Positions 36,789 through 46,907 are shown, numbered from the stretch's first letter. The stretch: 64,000 nt of DNA from Marinisporobacter sp. (GCA_025210395.1 JAOARV010000006.1:155851-219850); one strand, 5' to 3'. Notes: a model not told the origin generated them from the letters alone. A program made the numbers and translations.

Positions 36789-37463
36789 ATGGGTTATTCT
36801 ATACTCATCATAGAAGATGAAAAGAATATTCGAAAAATCATATCTGATTATTTTAGAGCAGAAAATTATGAAGTTATAGAAGCATGTGATGGAAAAGAGG
36901 GAGTCGAAAAATTTGAAAAAGAGGAAGTTGATTTGATTATTCTTGATATTATGATGCCCAAATTAGACGGCTGGACTGTATGTAGAAGGATAAGAAAAAA
37001 GTCCCAGGTACCTATTATTATGTTAACAGCAAGAACAGAAGAAGATGATGAGCTTATGGGTTTTGAACTAAAAGCAGATGATTATGTGAAAAAGCCTTTT
37101 AGTCCTGCTGTATTAGTGGCAAGAGCAAAGCTTTTATTGAATAGAAAAAGAGATATCTTAAAAGAAGATATAATAAAAAAACAAGGCTTAAAAGTAGACC
37201 CATCATCAAGAAAAGTATATATAGATCAAGAAACAATTGAATTAACACCGAAAGAATTTGATATATTACATTATTTGATGGAGCATGAAGGAATGGTTTT
37301 TTCAAGAGATCAAATACTAAATCATGTATGGGGATATGATTTTTTAGGAGATAGGAGAACAGTGGATAATCATATTAAAAAACTTCGAAAAGCATTAAAG
37401 GATAAATCTTATTTTATTCGAACTGTATTTGGAGTAGGGTATAAATTTGAGGTGAAGGAATGA
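36789..37463 (+). CDS. OmpR-family response regulator
   Basis: A 224-residue two-domain regulator. The receiver domain (1-118) has the acidic pair in IIEDEKN, the phosphorylated D53 in LIILDIMMPK, T in MLTART and K in DYVKKPF. A winged-helix DNA-binding domain occupies about 130-224 with LTPKEFDIL and RRTVDNHIKKLRKAL. Its TGA stop overlaps the kinase ATG (ATGA), so the pair is translationally coupled. The target genes are not evident from context. Confidence 0.95.
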   Translation: MGYSILIIEDEKNIRKIISDYFRAENYEVIEACDGKEGVEKFEKEEVDLIILDIMMPKLDGWTVCRRIRKKSQVPIIMLTARTEEDDELMGFELKADDYVKKPFSPAVLVARAKLLLNRKRDILKEDIIKKQGLKVDPSSRKVYIDQETIELTPKEFDILHYLMEHEGMVFSRDQILNHVWGYDFLGDRRTVDNHIKKLRKALKDKSYFIRTVFGVGYKFEVKE

Positions 37464-39367
37464 AAAAAAATAAAATTTTCATAAAGCTTTTTGCTATGAC
37501 AGCTGGAGTTGTAATGATTCTTTTAGTCATGCAATTTATTTTTCAATATTTTTGGCTAGAAAAATTTTATGTATATAATAAAAAAGAAACGGTAAGTAGT
37601 CAGCTAATTACATTGAGAGAAAAGCTTGAAATAGATTTGATGGATCAAGAAATAATAGAAAAGTTTTTGAATAAATATCTGATGAAAAATAATATATTTA
37701 TCGGGATTGTGGATCGTCAAGGGATACCACAATATGGACTGAATGGAGAAGAAGGTCTTTCGTATATTCAAATAGAAGACGAAAAAATGGATAGGTATAA
37801 AATCTATATGGATGCTTTCTCTTATGATCATGTGCTTATAGAAGGCTTAAAAATAGGAAGAAAGATTGAAGTACAAGGATCAACCATGGATAGGAAAGAA
37901 AAAAAAGTATATCCAGAGAGGATTATTGTAGAGAATAGAGAGTTTTCAGCACAAGAGGATAACGACATAATAGATAGTATAGTAATAACGAAAGAAGGTA
38001 AGATAAGTGATGCATTAGCTATAGGAAGTACTGAAGGAGAGTCAATAGCGTTGGATCTAAACGTGGAAGAATTATATGCGTATCAAGCCATTTATTTAAA
38101 AGGTACTATTGTGGATATGAACTTAATGAGCAGTGAAAGTTATGGGATTGAATATGGAAGAAGTCAATTGTTGCAAGAAGTATTTTCATTTTTAGGACAA
38201 GAGAAGAGTTTAAATACGATCTTTGAAGAAAATAAAATGATGCAATATACAAAGGTAGACGTCTTTACGGGAATAAAAAATATTATTTTTGTACAGCCCC
38301 TATTTATTAAAAATAAAGAGCCTATGTTAATGTTTGCTGTAAGCTCTCTTCAACCTATAGAAGAAACAACGGATATTATGAAGACGTATTTTTTATTTGC
38401 ATTGATCATAGCCATGATTATAGCTATTATTGTATCTTTCTTATATTCTAAAAAATTTACAAAGCCCTTGCTTCATTTAAATGGTGTAACGAAAAATATG
38501 GCAGCTTTAGATTTTTCTCAGAAGTGCAGAATTCATACAAATGATGAAATAGAAGATTTAGCTGAAAATATTAATCGTATGTCTGATAAATTAAAAAAGA
38601 CTTTAGAGGAAGTCAAAGAATCAAATGAAAAATTAAAAGAAGAAATCCTCTTTAAAGAAAAAATGGAGCAGTTCAGAAAAAGATTCATAGCAGATGCATC
38701 TCATGAATTGAAAACGCCACTAACGGTAATGAAAGGAATTTGCGAAGGGGTAGTAGATGGTATTTATGATTATAAAGATCATAGTCATTTTAAAAACATG
38801 TTAAATGAAATCAATGATATGAGTCAGATGGTTTATGATTTATTAGAAATATCTAAATTAGAATCAGGAGAAGTTCCTTTTAAGAAAGAGATTTTTCAAT
38901 TATGTGATGTAGTATTAAAAATCCATGGGAAATTAAAACCTCTCTTAGAGAGTAAAAAATTAAAAGTACAATTAAATCTAGCAGAGGATTTTATAATAGG
39001 ACATGAAGAAAAGATCGAAAAAGTCATACGAAATCTTTATTCTAATGCCATCCAATATACACCTGAAGAGGGAGAAATAAATATTTATATGCACCATGAT
39101 GAAAATAAATGTTATCTAAATATAGAAAATAGCCCTGCTAAAATTTCAAAAGATGATTTATCAAAGATTTGGGAACCCTTTTATAGAGTTGAAAAATCAA
39201 GGAATAAAGCATTAGGAGGAACAGGATTAGGTCTGCATATGGTAAAGAGAATTTTAGATAAGCACCATAGTGAATATGGTATAGAAAATGCAGGAAAAGG
39301 AGTAAAGGTTTATTTGTCATTGCAAAGAGTTGTAGAGGAAGTAGGATCAACAAAAAGAATCTTATAA
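37460..39367 (+). CDS. Sensor histidine kinase with large extracytoplasmic domain
   Basis: A 635-residue membrane kinase. TM1 lies at about residues 10-30, followed by an unusually long extracytoplasmic region of about 275 residues without a recognised sensor fold. TM2 is near 312-330 (YFLFALIIAMIIAIIVSFLY), followed by HAMP (LLHLNGVTKNMAALDFS), a HisKA helix with the phosphorylated H415 in ADASHELKTPLT, and HATPase_c with NLYSNAIQYTPEEG (N box) and GTGLGLHMVKRI (G box). It overlaps the response regulator by 4 bases. The input signal is unknown; an envelope stimulus is likely from topology. Confidence 0.94.
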   Translation: MKKNKIFIKLFAMTAGVVMILLVMQFIFQYFWLEKFYVYNKKETVSSQLITLREKLEIDLMDQEIIEKFLNKYLMKNNIFIGIVDRQGIPQYGLNGEEGLSYIQIEDEKMDRYKIYMDAFSYDHVLIEGLKIGRKIEVQGSTMDRKEKKVYPERIIVENREFSAQEDNDIIDSIVITKEGKISDALAIGSTEGESIALDLNVEELYAYQAIYLKGTIVDMNLMSSESYGIEYGRSQLLQEVFSFLGQEKSLNTIFEENKMMQYTKVDVFTGIKNIIFVQPLFIKNKEPMLMFAVSSLQPIEETTDIMKTYFLFALIIAMIIAIIVSFLYSKKFTKPLLHLNGVTKNMAALDFSQKCRIHTNDEIEDLAENINRMSDKLKKTLEEVKESNEKLKEEILFKEKMEQFRKRFIADASHELKTPLTVMKGICEGVVDGIYDYKDHSHFKNMLNEINDMSQMVYDLLEISKLESGEVPFKKEIFQLCDVVLKIHGKLKPLLESKKLKVQLNLAEDFIIGHEEKIEKVIRNLYSNAIQYTPEEGEINIYMHHDENKCYLNIENSPAKISKDDLSKIWEPFYRVEKSRNKALGGTGLGLHMVKRILDKHHSEYGIENAGKGVKVYLSLQRVVEEVGSTKRIL

Positions 39368-39388
39368 GTGAAAGAGGAAGTGCTATAA

Positions 39389-39433
39389 ATGAAACGTTTA
39401 TTAATTCCTGTATATTTGCAGGATATCCCTTAA
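39389..39433 (+). CDS. Possible 14-residue ORF overlapping the terminator
   Basis: ATG at 39389 follows AGAGGAAG by about 8 bases and reads MKRLLIPVYLQDIP, with the TAA stop in the terminator hairpin. It is too short for family or codon evidence; it may be chance. Confidence 0.15.
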   Translation: MKRLLIPVYLQDIP

Positions 39434-39450
39434 AAGGGATTATTTTTTTT
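39425..39450 (+). terminator. Terminator of the two-component operon
   Basis: A 7-bp palindromic stem (39425-39431 with 39434-39440) with a minimal loop, followed by TA and eight T. Confidence 0.7.
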
Positions 39451-39543
39451 GACTGAATATATAGGTTTATAAAATGAAGTGAAGTTTTACAAACCATAAA
39501 AATCCTTATATACTAGATAAGAGATGAAGGGTGGTAGACATAT

Positions 39544-41268
39544 ATGTATGAAACCAATTGGCAAATTATAAATAAAGATGATGCTATAGATGGATTTGAT
39601 TCAGTAGATACGATTATAGAAAAAATACTTGTGAATAAAGGAATTATAACAAAAGAAGAAAGGGAGGAGTTTCTTTCAGCAAAGCCTCAAAAGACTTATG
39701 ATCCTTTTTTGTTAAAAAATATGAAACCTATTGTAGAAAAGGTCATTGCATGTATAAAAGAAAAAAAGTGTATTTGGATTTATGGAGATTATGATGTAGA
39801 TGGAATTTCTAGTATATCCCTTTTAATGGACTTTTTATCAAATTTCACTAATAATATACACTGTTATATTCCCTTAAGAGAAGAAGAAGGCTATGGGCTT
39901 AATTGTGATGCCATAAGAGATATTAAAGAAAAGGGAGCAGATCTTATTATTACAGTGGATTGTGGTTCAACCTCTGTAGAAGAAGTAGCTCTTTGTAAGG
40001 AATTAGGGATGGATATTATCGTAACAGATCATCATAATTTATCGGATATAGTACCAGATTGTTTGATTCTTAATCCAAAACAGGAGGATTGTACCTATCC
40101 TTTTAAATTATTATGTGGCTGTGGCATTGCTTTTAAACTATCTCAAGCCATTCGAAAAGAAATGGAAGCTCCGAAGAAATATTTGAATGATGTTCTTGAT
40201 TTAGTAGCATTAGCAACGGTTGCAGATGTAGTTCCTTTGATTGATGAAAATAGAACCTTATTAAAATATGGTTTAAAAAAGATAAATAATCCTACAAGAC
40301 CTGGGCTAAAGGCTTTAATCGAGGCAGTCAGGCTAGGAGATAAAAATATCACAGCAGGACATATTGGATTTGTATTAGGACCTCACTTTAATGCTAGTGG
40401 AAGAATTGATGATGCAAGAGCAGGTGTTGACCTTCTTTTGAGTAAGGATCCTAATAAAATAGCCAGACTTGTAAAGCATTTAGTGACTTGTAACGATGAA
40501 AGAAAAGAGATCCAAGAAAAAGGACTGGAAATTTGTAAAAATAAGGTTGAAAACCTTTATAAGGAGGATCTTTTTTTAGTAGTGGATTCTGAAGGAACTC
40601 ATGAAGGGGTTATAGGTATCGTAGCAGGAAGAATTAGGGATACCTACTATAAACCTACTTTAGTAGTTACTGCATCCCATGAGGACGGCATATTAAAGGG
40701 TAGTGGAAGAAGTATTGATGATATGGATATCTATGAAGAAATGAAAAAATGTAAGGATTTATTCTTAAAATTTGGAGGACATAAAAACGCTTGTGGTTTT
40801 TCTATTGAAAAAAGTAAATTAGAGCTTCTTAGAAAAAGATTGAATGAAGAAGCTTTTAAAATAAAAGAAGAAAGACCGAATGTTTTTATCAAAAATATAA
40901 AGATAGAATGTGAATTAAAGCCTGCTCAACTAACAGAAGAGCTTGTAAAGACCCTAGAGAAAATAGAGCCTTATGGCATGGGGAATGAAAAACCCCATTT
41001 TTTAGTAAGAAAGATTAAAGTAGAAAATGATGAACAAAAGGTTGTTATGGGAAAAAATCAGGAGCATTTAAGATTGAGAGGATTATCATCTATATATCAA
41101 GATTTCACAAAGGTCTTAGCTGTTGGCTTTGGATTAGCAGAAAGTTATATAAAGGGGATGAATTGTCCTGAAATCATAGATATTGTAGGTTTTCCAAATG
41201 TGAATGAATGGAAGGGTTATAAGAATATTCAATTGATGATTAAGGATATAAAGGTATGTGAAGAATAA
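39544..41268 (+). CDS. recJ: Single-stranded-DNA exonuclease RecJ
   Basis: A 574-residue DHH-superfamily 5'-3' exonuclease for recombination and repair. The DHH phosphoesterase motifs are YGDYDVDG (80-87), DCGST and DHH at 162-164 (VTDHHNL). SGRIDDARAG precedes the DHHA1 domain, with GSGRSIDDMDI and KFGGHKNACGFSIE, and an OB-like C-terminal domain carries EPYGMGNEKPHF. The length is normal for stand-alone bacterial RecJ. ATG 39544 follows a weak GAAGGGTGG SD. The gene stands alone before glcT. Confidence 0.93.
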   Translation: MYETNWQIINKDDAIDGFDSVDTIIEKILVNKGIITKEEREEFLSAKPQKTYDPFLLKNMKPIVEKVIACIKEKKCIWIYGDYDVDGISSISLLMDFLSNFTNNIHCYIPLREEEGYGLNCDAIRDIKEKGADLIITVDCGSTSVEEVALCKELGMDIIVTDHHNLSDIVPDCLILNPKQEDCTYPFKLLCGCGIAFKLSQAIRKEMEAPKKYLNDVLDLVALATVADVVPLIDENRTLLKYGLKKINNPTRPGLKALIEAVRLGDKNITAGHIGFVLGPHFNASGRIDDARAGVDLLLSKDPNKIARLVKHLVTCNDERKEIQEKGLEICKNKVENLYKEDLFLVVDSEGTHEGVIGIVAGRIRDTYYKPTLVVTASHEDGILKGSGRSIDDMDIYEEMKKCKDLFLKFGGHKNACGFSIEKSKLELLRKRLNEEAFKIKEERPNVFIKNIKIECELKPAQLTEELVKTLEKIEPYGMGNEKPHFLVRKIKVENDEQKVVMGKNQEHLRLRGLSSIYQDFTKVLAVGFGLAESYIKGMNCPEIIDIVGFPNVNEWKGYKNIQLMIKDIKVCEE

Positions 41269-41277
41269 TACCTGTCA

Positions 41278-41306
41278 TTGACAGATAACTTAAAATAAAC
41301 TACAAT
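41278..41306 (+). promoter_or_regulatory. Promoter of glcT
   Basis: A consensus TTGACA (41278-41283), 17-base spacer, TACAAT (41301-41306), 60 bases ahead of the glcT ATG. Confidence 0.7.
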
Positions 41307-41365
41307 AAGTTAAAATAAGGAAGAGTTTGTATACAACAAGGATAACATTTTCATGGAGGGTGGTC

Positions 41366-42205
41366 ATGGAAAGGTACGAGATAAAAAAAATATTAAGTAA
41401 CAATGTAGTGCTTGTAGAGAAGGAAAATCAAAATTATATACTAGTAGGAAAAGGGATAGGCTTTGGGAAAAAGAAGGGCTTTGTTTTAGAAGATCCTCAA
41501 ATTATTGATGAAAAGTTTATCTCCTTAAAAGGGTTATCAGAAAATGAATACGAAAGTTTTTTGAGTCAAGTAGATCCGAAAATTATTGAGCTAGTTGAAA
41601 AAATTATGGTCATGGTAAAGGATGAACTAGGAGAAGGACTTAATCCCAATGTGCATGTAGGACTCATTGACCATATTAATTTTACCATCAAAAGATTGAA
41701 AGAAGGGATAGAGATCGTAAATCCTTTTTTAATGGAGACGAAATTGTTGTATCCAGCAGAATATGATTTAGCTCAAAAGGCAGTTAATTTACTAAAAGAG
41801 AATTTAGAGATTGATATCCCAGTTGCAGAGGTTGGTTTTTTAGCTCTTCATATATATGGTGGTAGGGCGAATAAAAGTAAAAAAGAAGCTTTAGAAAGCT
41901 CAAAAATGATGAATAGGATTCTAAGCTATACAGAAACAAAGCTGAATATGTATATAGATAAAAACTCATTTGAATATAAAAGATTTATTATGCATCTAAG
42001 AGGTATAATAGATAGAGTCTTAAATCATAAAAAAATTGAAAATATTCTTTTGTCCAAAGTAAAGGAAGAGCTAGTTATTGAATTTAAAGTAGCTTATGAT
42101 ATATCTAAAATAATGGAAAATACATTAAAAGCAAAAATACCAGAAAGTGAAGTGGGATATATTGCCCTTCATTTATATAGATTAGGTAGTCAAAAATCTA
42201 AATAA
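41366..42205 (+). CDS. glcT: BglG/SacY-family transcription antiterminator, GlcT type
   Basis: A 279-residue RNA-binding antiterminator. The N-terminal CAT domain (about 1-55, IKKILSNNVVLVEKENQNYILVG split over two strands) binds the RAT hairpin. PRD1 (about 60-170) and PRD2 (about 175-279) carry the conserved phosphorylatable histidines in HVGLIDHINFT, LALHIYGG and IALHLYRLG. PTS phosphorylation of these sites controls activity by sugar availability. ATG 41366 is chosen for its GGAGGG SD; the earlier in-frame codons lack one. It lies directly before a RAT/terminator leader and the general PTS genes, which identifies the target. Confidence 0.9.
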   Translation: MERYEIKKILSNNVVLVEKENQNYILVGKGIGFGKKKGFVLEDPQIIDEKFISLKGLSENEYESFLSQVDPKIIELVEKIMVMVKDELGEGLNPNVHVGLIDHINFTIKRLKEGIEIVNPFLMETKLLYPAEYDLAQKAVNLLKENLEIDIPVAEVGFLALHIYGGRANKSKKEALESSKMMNRILSYTETKLNMYIDKNSFEYKRFIMHLRGIIDRVLNHKKIENILLSKVKEELVIEFKVAYDISKIMENTLKAKIPESEVGYIALHLYRLGSQKSK

Positions 42206-42293
42206 GATAGAGCATATATAAGTTAGGAAAAAATGAGCTTTGATTGATATAAGAAATAAAGGGAGTGAAAAAGTTTTAAGAAAAAAATAATTC

Positions 42294-42322
42294 TTGATTA
42301 GGAAAACGTTTTATGGTATTAT
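42294..42322 (+). promoter_or_regulatory. Promoter of the PTS-glycolysis operon with a cre-like palindrome
   Basis: TTGATT (42294-42299), 17-base spacer, TATTAT (42317-42322). The spacer holds the palindrome AAAACGTTTT (42303-42312), which resembles the core of a CcpA cre site; binding there would block RNA polymerase. Confidence 0.6.
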
Positions 42323-42357
42323 AAGTGCATAAAATCAATTAAATAAACTACATGATT

Positions 42358-42388
42358 TTGCGTGTTACTGATTCGATCAGGCATGAGT
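42358..42388 (+). promoter_or_regulatory. Ribonucleic antiterminator (RAT) for GlcT
   Basis: The segment GTGTTACTGATTCGATCAGG (42362-42381) has the two-arm, internal-loop form of a RAT, with GTTACTGAT and ATCAGGCA arms, close to the ptsG-type RAT as I remember it. Its 3' end runs into the first arm of the terminator, so the two structures exclude each other. Confidence 0.85.
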
Positions 42389-42450
42389 AAAAGAATGAAA
42401 TGAAACGGATAGGATTTCTGTTTTTGTCTTTCTTTTGCTCATGTCTTTTT
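42382..42450 (+). terminator. Conditional terminator in the PTS operon leader
   Basis: CATGAG plus TAAAAGAA (42382-42395) pairs over 14 bp (one wobble) with 42430-42443; the apical part can pair further. TCTTTTT follows. It overlaps the RAT and would be suppressed when GlcT holds the RAT. Confidence 0.85.
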
Positions 42451-42539
42451 CTATTTGGGAACAATAGATTAGCTTTAAAGGTGGTCACTAAAAAGTTGGA
42501 TGTATCTATAAAAAACAATGATAAAAAGGAGCGGGATGC

Positions 42540-43310
42540 ATGAAAAAAGCATTAATGCTACCTGTAGAGTTATTGCCTGCTACGGAAATTATTTTAGCAC
42601 TAGGTGGAAAAGAAAATATTAAAAATTTAGATGCATGTATTACTCGTCTTCGGATAAGTGTAGAAGATATTAAAAAAGTAGATAAAGAGCGTATTAAAGC
42701 TCTAGGAGCATCGCAAGTTTTAGAACTTGGAAATAATATTCAAGCTATATTTGGTCTAAAATCAGATCAGCTAAAATCACAAATTAAAGATGTGATGAAT
42801 GGGAAAATACCAACAAAAGCTATTGAAGTTGAAAAGATCAATAAAGAAGTAAAGGAAAATGACTATTTTGTAGCTCCTTTAAATGGAAAGCTTTTACCAC
42901 TAAAGGATGTGCCAGATCAAATATTTTCTCAAAGAATGATGGGAGATGGATTTGCTATAGCGCCTACGAATGGAGAAGTAGTATCTCCTGTAAATGGTAA
43001 GATTGTAACTTTATTCCCAACAAAGCATGCTGTAGGCATTGTTGCAGAAAATGGATGTGAAATATTAATTCATTTTGGAATTGATACAGTAAAGCTTAAA
43101 GGAGAAGGCTTTGAAGCCCTTGTTAGTCAAGATGATATTGTCAAGGCAGGTCAACCAATACTTCGTGTAAATATAGATCAAGTAAAGAAACAAGTACCGT
43201 CTATTATTACACCAGTTATTTTTACAAATCTTTCTGAGGAGGAAAAAATATTTTTTAAAGCTGGAAGTATTGTAAAGGTTGGTCAAAAGAATATTTTAAA
43301 TATTCAATAA
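42540..43310 (+). CDS. PTS glucose-family EIIBA protein without EIIC
   Basis: A 256-residue soluble protein. Residues about 12-90 are an EIIB-Glc domain with the phosphocysteine C33 in NLDACITRLR. After a linker, residues about 107-250 are EIIA-Glc with H163 and H178 (PTKHAVGI and ILIHFGID), 15 apart as H75/H90 in E. coli. No membrane EIIC part is fused or adjacent, so it must serve a permease encoded elsewhere. It is first in the operon after the RAT leader and before HPr and Enzyme I. EIIA also contacts other proteins in related bacteria, so a regulatory role is possible. Confidence 0.9.
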   Translation: MKKALMLPVELLPATEIILALGGKENIKNLDACITRLRISVEDIKKVDKERIKALGASQVLELGNNIQAIFGLKSDQLKSQIKDVMNGKIPTKAIEVEKINKEVKENDYFVAPLNGKLLPLKDVPDQIFSQRMMGDGFAIAPTNGEVVSPVNGKIVTLFPTKHAVGIVAENGCEILIHFGIDTVKLKGEGFEALVSQDDIVKAGQPILRVNIDQVKKQVPSIITPVIFTNLSEEEKIFFKAGSIVKVGQKNILNIQ

Positions 43311-43407
43311 CTTGACACGAAGGAGAGTCGAGAAAGCTTTCTGGGGAATAGGTAAAAAAAGAAATGTGTAAAATAAAAAAGGAAGAGAATGAAGGAGGAA
43401 TAAAAAA

Positions 43408-43668
43408 ATGGAAAAAACAGTAAAAATTTTAAATGAATCTGGAATGCATGCAAGACCAGCAGGAGCTTTTGTAAAAATGGCATCTTCATTTACATCAGAT
43501 ATTCAAATCGAAACAAATGGAAAGGTTTTAAATGCAAAATCCATCATGAATGTGTTAAGTCTTGGATTAAAAAAGGATGATGAAATAAAAATCATTGCAA
43601 ATGGTAATGATGAAAAAGAGGCTATTGAAGGATTAGTGAATTTAGTAAATTCTAAATTTGGTGAATAA
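43408..43668 (+). CDS. ptsH: Phosphocarrier protein HPr
   Basis: An 86-residue PTS phosphocarrier. H14 in GMHARPAG accepts phosphate from Enzyme I. S45 in NAKSIMNV is the site phosphorylated by HPr kinase in Firmicutes, which allows CcpA co-repression; this fits the cre-like site in the operon promoter. SD AAGGAGG precedes the ATG. Enzyme I follows 11 bases after the stop. Confidence 0.97.
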   Translation: MEKTVKILNESGMHARPAGAFVKMASSFTSDIQIETNGKVLNAKSIMNVLSLGLKKDDEIKIIANGNDEKEAIEGLVNLVNSKFGE

Positions 43669-43679
43669 AAGGAGGATTT

Positions 43680-45386
43680 ATGGTGCTATTAGGTAAAGGT
43701 GCGTCTTATGGAATAGCCTTAGGGAAGGCGCTTGTCATAGAAAATGAGTCTTTAAAAATAGAAAAGGAAAATATTGAAGATATACAATTAGAGAAAAATA
43801 AATTTTTAGAAGGGATAAAAGCTTCTAAAGAACAATTAGCAAAGGTTAGAGATAAAGCTTTAAAAGAACTAGGTGAAGAAAAGGCTGCTATTTTTGAAGC
43901 CCATTTAATGATCTTAGAAGATCCAGAAATAGTAGATCAAACGATTCAAAAGATTGAAAGTGAAAAAATCAATGCAGTTTATGCATTTAAGGAAATAGCT
44001 AATCAATTTATTATGATATTTGAATCTATGGACAATGAATATATGAAGGAAAGAGCAGCAGATATTAAAGATGTATCAGATCGAATCCTTAGAAATATTT
44101 TGGGAGAGACAGTGATTGATTTGTCTATGCTAGAGGCAGAAGTGATTCTTGTTGCAAATGATTTAACTCCTTCTGATACAGCTACAATGGATAAAGAAAA
44201 GGTATTGGGATTTTTAACGAATATCGGTGGAAAAACATCACATACAGCTATTATGGCCAGAAGCTTAGAAATTCCAGCTGTTGTAGGTCTTGGAAATGTA
44301 ACGAATCAGGTAGAAAATGGAGACTTTATTGTCTTCAATGGAGAAACTGGAGAAGTGATTATTCATCCTACGGAAGAGGAAATAAAGAAATATCAAGATT
44401 TAAAGGAAAACTATGAAAAAGAAAGAAAAGACCTAGAAAAAGTAAAAGGACAAAAAAGTATTACATTAGATGGTAGAGAAGTAGAGCTTGTAGGAAATAT
44501 AGGAACACCGAATGACCTTGAAGGCCTTCTCAAAAATGATGCAGAGGGAGTAGGTTTATATCGAACAGAATTTATCTATATGGATAGAGATAGTATGCCT
44601 ACAGAGGAAGAACAATTTGAGTCTTATAAAAAAGTATTAGAAGGGTTAGCGGGTAAGCCAGTAGTGATCAGAACTTTAGATATTGGTGGAGATAAAAAGC
44701 TACCTTATTTGAAAATAGATGAGGAAATGAATCCTTTCTTAGGCTATAGAGCTATAAGACTTTGCCTTGATAAGCAGGATATATTTAAAACCCAATTAAG
44801 AGCACTTCTTAGAGCCAGTGTATATGGAAACCTTAAGATCATGTTTCCTATGATTTCAAGTCTTGAAGAATTATTAGCAGCGAAAGAAATTTTAAATGAA
44901 GTAAAGAAAGATTTAGAGAATGAAAGCATAAAATATGCAGAAAATATAGAAGTGGGGATGATGATTGAAGTACCATCTGCTGCAATCATGAGTGATTTAT
45001 TAGCAAAGCATGTAGATTTCTTTAGTATAGGTACAAATGATTTAATTCAATATACTACAGCAGTAGATCGAATGAATGAAAAAATTCATCATTTATATAG
45101 CCCTCTAAATCCTGCTGTCCTAAGACTCATTAAGATGGTTATTGATAATGGACACAAGGAAAATATTTGGGTTGGTATGTGTGGAGAAGCTGCAGGCGAT
45201 AAAAAAATGATTCCAATTTTATTAGGTATGGGACTAGATGAATTTAGTATGAGTGCATCTTCTATTTTCCCAGCAAGAAAAATCATAAGATCTATGAAGT
45301 ATGAAGAGGCAGAAAAAATAACTCATCAAGTATTAAGTATGGGTTCAGCGAAAGAGATCGAAAATTATTTAGAAAATACGTTGTAG
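43680..45386 (+). CDS. ptsI: Phosphoenolpyruvate-protein phosphotransferase (Enzyme I)
   Basis: A 568-residue Enzyme I that moves phosphate from PEP to HPr. Phosphorylated H188 is in [13 protein letters not shown] and active-site C501 in MCGEAAGD, matching E. coli H189 and C502. The N-terminal HPr-binding helical domain and the C-terminal PEP-binding barrel ([17 protein letters not shown] block, [16 protein letters not shown]) are complete. AGGAGG sits just before the ATG; a GTG follows as the second codon. It is the third gene of the PTS-glycolysis cluster. Confidence 0.97.
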   Translation: MVLLGKGASYGIALGKALVIENESLKIEKENIEDIQLEKNKFLEGIKASKEQLAKVRDKALKELGEEKAAIFEAHLMILEDPEIVDQTIQKIESEKINAVYAFKEIANQFIMIFESMDNEYMKERAADIKDVSDRILRNILGETVIDLSMLEAEVILVANDLTPSDTATMDKEKVLGFLTNIGGKTSHTAIMARSLEIPAVVGLGNVTNQVENGDFIVFNGETGEVIIHPTEEEIKKYQDLKENYEKERKDLEKVKGQKSITLDGREVELVGNIGTPNDLEGLLKNDAEGVGLYRTEFIYMDRDSMPTEEEQFESYKKVLEGLAGKPVVIRTLDIGGDKKLPYLKIDEEMNPFLGYRAIRLCLDKQDIFKTQLRALLRASVYGNLKIMFPMISSLEELLAAKEILNEVKKDLENESIKYAENIEVGMMIEVPSAAIMSDLLAKHVDFFSIGTNDLIQYTTAVDRMNEKIHHLYSPLNPAVLRLIKMVIDNGHKENIWVGMCGEAAGDKKMIPILLGMGLDEFSMSASSIFPARKIIRSMKYEEAEKITHQVLSMGSAKEIENYLENTL

Positions 45387-45468
45387 ACATGTTATCCTTT
45401 GCCCTTTTCATATTCATCCTGTAAAATGGAATTTGAGAGAAAATTTTATCAGTAAGGGGAGAGGTATT

Positions 45469-46794
45469 GTGGAAAATATACGTTTTGATTATTCAAATGC
45501 ATCTATTAAAGAACATGAAATAGCATACTTAAAAGAACAAGTAGACAAGGCGCATAAAATGCTTCATGAAAAAACAGGTGCAGGAAATGATTTTTTAGGA
45601 TGGGTAGATTATCCTATTAACTATGATCAAGAAGAATTTGAAAAAATCAAAAAAGCGGCAGTAAAAGTAAGAGAAGATTCACAAGTCTTGATTGTTATAG
45701 GAATTGGGGGATCTTATTTAGGAGCAAGGGCTACTATTGAAGCCCTTAGCCACTCTTTTTACAATATGATGGATGGAGTGAAGATACTATTTGCAGGAAA
45801 CAATATTAGCGGAGCGTATTTAAAACAATTATTAGAAGTGATAGATGGAAAAGATGTAAGTATTAATGTAATCTCTAAATCTGGAACAACAACAGAGCCT
45901 GCTATTGCCTTTAGAGTGTTAAAAAAATATATGGAAGAAAAGTATGGAAAAGACGCGGCAAAGGAAAGAATATTTGCAACTACTGACAAAGCAAAGGGTG
46001 CATTAAGAACGCTGGCAGAAAAAGAAGGATATGAAACCTTCGTAATTCCTGATGATGTGGGAGGAAGATTTTCTGTACTCACGCCTGTAGGACTATTACC
46101 TATTGCTGTAGCAGGAATAGATATAGATAAAATGATGGATGGTGCAAGGAATGCACGAGAGATCTATATGGAAAAAGATTTAGAGAAAAATATGTGCTAT
46201 CAGTATGCAGCTGTTAGAAGTGCCCTTTATCAAAAAGGAAAAAGCATAGAGGTATTAGTAAATTATGAACCAAGTTTACATTACATAGCTGAATGGTGGA
46301 AGCAATTGTACGGAGAAAGTGAAGGAAAAGACGGAAAAGGTATATTCCCAGCAGCAGTGGATTTTTCAACAGATTTACATTCTATGGGACAATATTTACA
46401 AGATGGAAGACGTCATTTATTTGAAACCGTATTAAATGTAGAAAAGCCACAGATGGATATTACTATCGAAGAAGATGAAAATAATCTAGATGGATTAAAT
46501 TATTTAAGCGGAAAAACGATGGATTTTGTCAATAAAAAGGCATTTGAAGGAACATTGCTTGCCCATATAGATGGATCTGTTCCAAATCTTATAGTGAATG
46601 TGCCCAAAATGGATGCATATTATTTTGGAAATCTTATTTATTTCTTTGAGAAAGCATGTGGGATCAGTGGGTATTTATTAGGGGTGAATCCATTTGATCA
46701 GCCAGGAGTAGAAAGCTATAAGAAAAATATGTTTGCCCTTCTTGGAAAACCTGGATATGAGGATTTAAGAGAAGCATTAGAAAAGAGAATATGA
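45469..46794 (+). CDS. pgi: Glucose-6-phosphate isomerase
   Basis: A 441-residue enzyme interconverting glucose-6-phosphate and fructose-6-phosphate. Signatures are [41 protein letters not shown], the catalytic-region [14 protein letters not shown] and [15 protein letters not shown]. Start GTG 45469 gives the usual Firmicutes N-terminus ([10 protein letters not shown]) and follows AGGGGAGAGG; the ATG 12 codons upstream would add an atypical extension. It sits 82 bases after ptsI with no terminator between, so it is probably in the same operon. Confidence 0.95.
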   Translation: MENIRFDYSNASIKEHEIAYLKEQVDKAHKMLHEKTGAGNDFLGWVDYPINYDQEEFEKIKKAAVKVREDSQVLIVIGIGGSYLGARATIEALSHSFYNMMDGVKILFAGNNISGAYLKQLLEVIDGKDVSINVISKSGTTTEPAIAFRVLKKYMEEKYGKDAAKERIFATTDKAKGALRTLAEKEGYETFVIPDDVGGRFSVLTPVGLLPIAVAGIDIDKMMDGARNAREIYMEKDLEKNMCYQYAAVRSALYQKGKSIEVLVNYEPSLHYIAEWWKQLYGESEGKDGKGIFPAAVDFSTDLHSMGQYLQDGRRHLFETVLNVEKPQMDITIEEDENNLDGLNYLSGKTMDFVNKKAFEGTLLAHIDGSVPNLIVNVPKMDAYYFGNLIYFFEKACGISGYLLGVNPFDQPGVESYKKNMFALLGKPGYEDLREALEKRI

Positions 46795-46858
46795 TAGAAA
46801 GTTAAAGGTGTAGGATATTTACAAAGTAGTTAACTTTAAAAAAAGTAGAAAGATGAGA

Positions 46859-46907
46859 TTGCTATAGTTTTTATACTATAGCAACAAAGTGAAAATTCGA
46901 AATTTTC
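46859..46907 (+). promoter_or_regulatory. Two hairpins in the pgi-fba gap
   Basis: TTGCTATAG (46859-46867) pairs with CTATAGCAA (46876-46884) over 9 perfect bp, and GAAAATT (46891-46897) pairs with AATTTTC (46901-46907). No U-tract follows the first, so RNA processing, stabilisation or regulation is more likely than termination. Confidence 0.45.
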
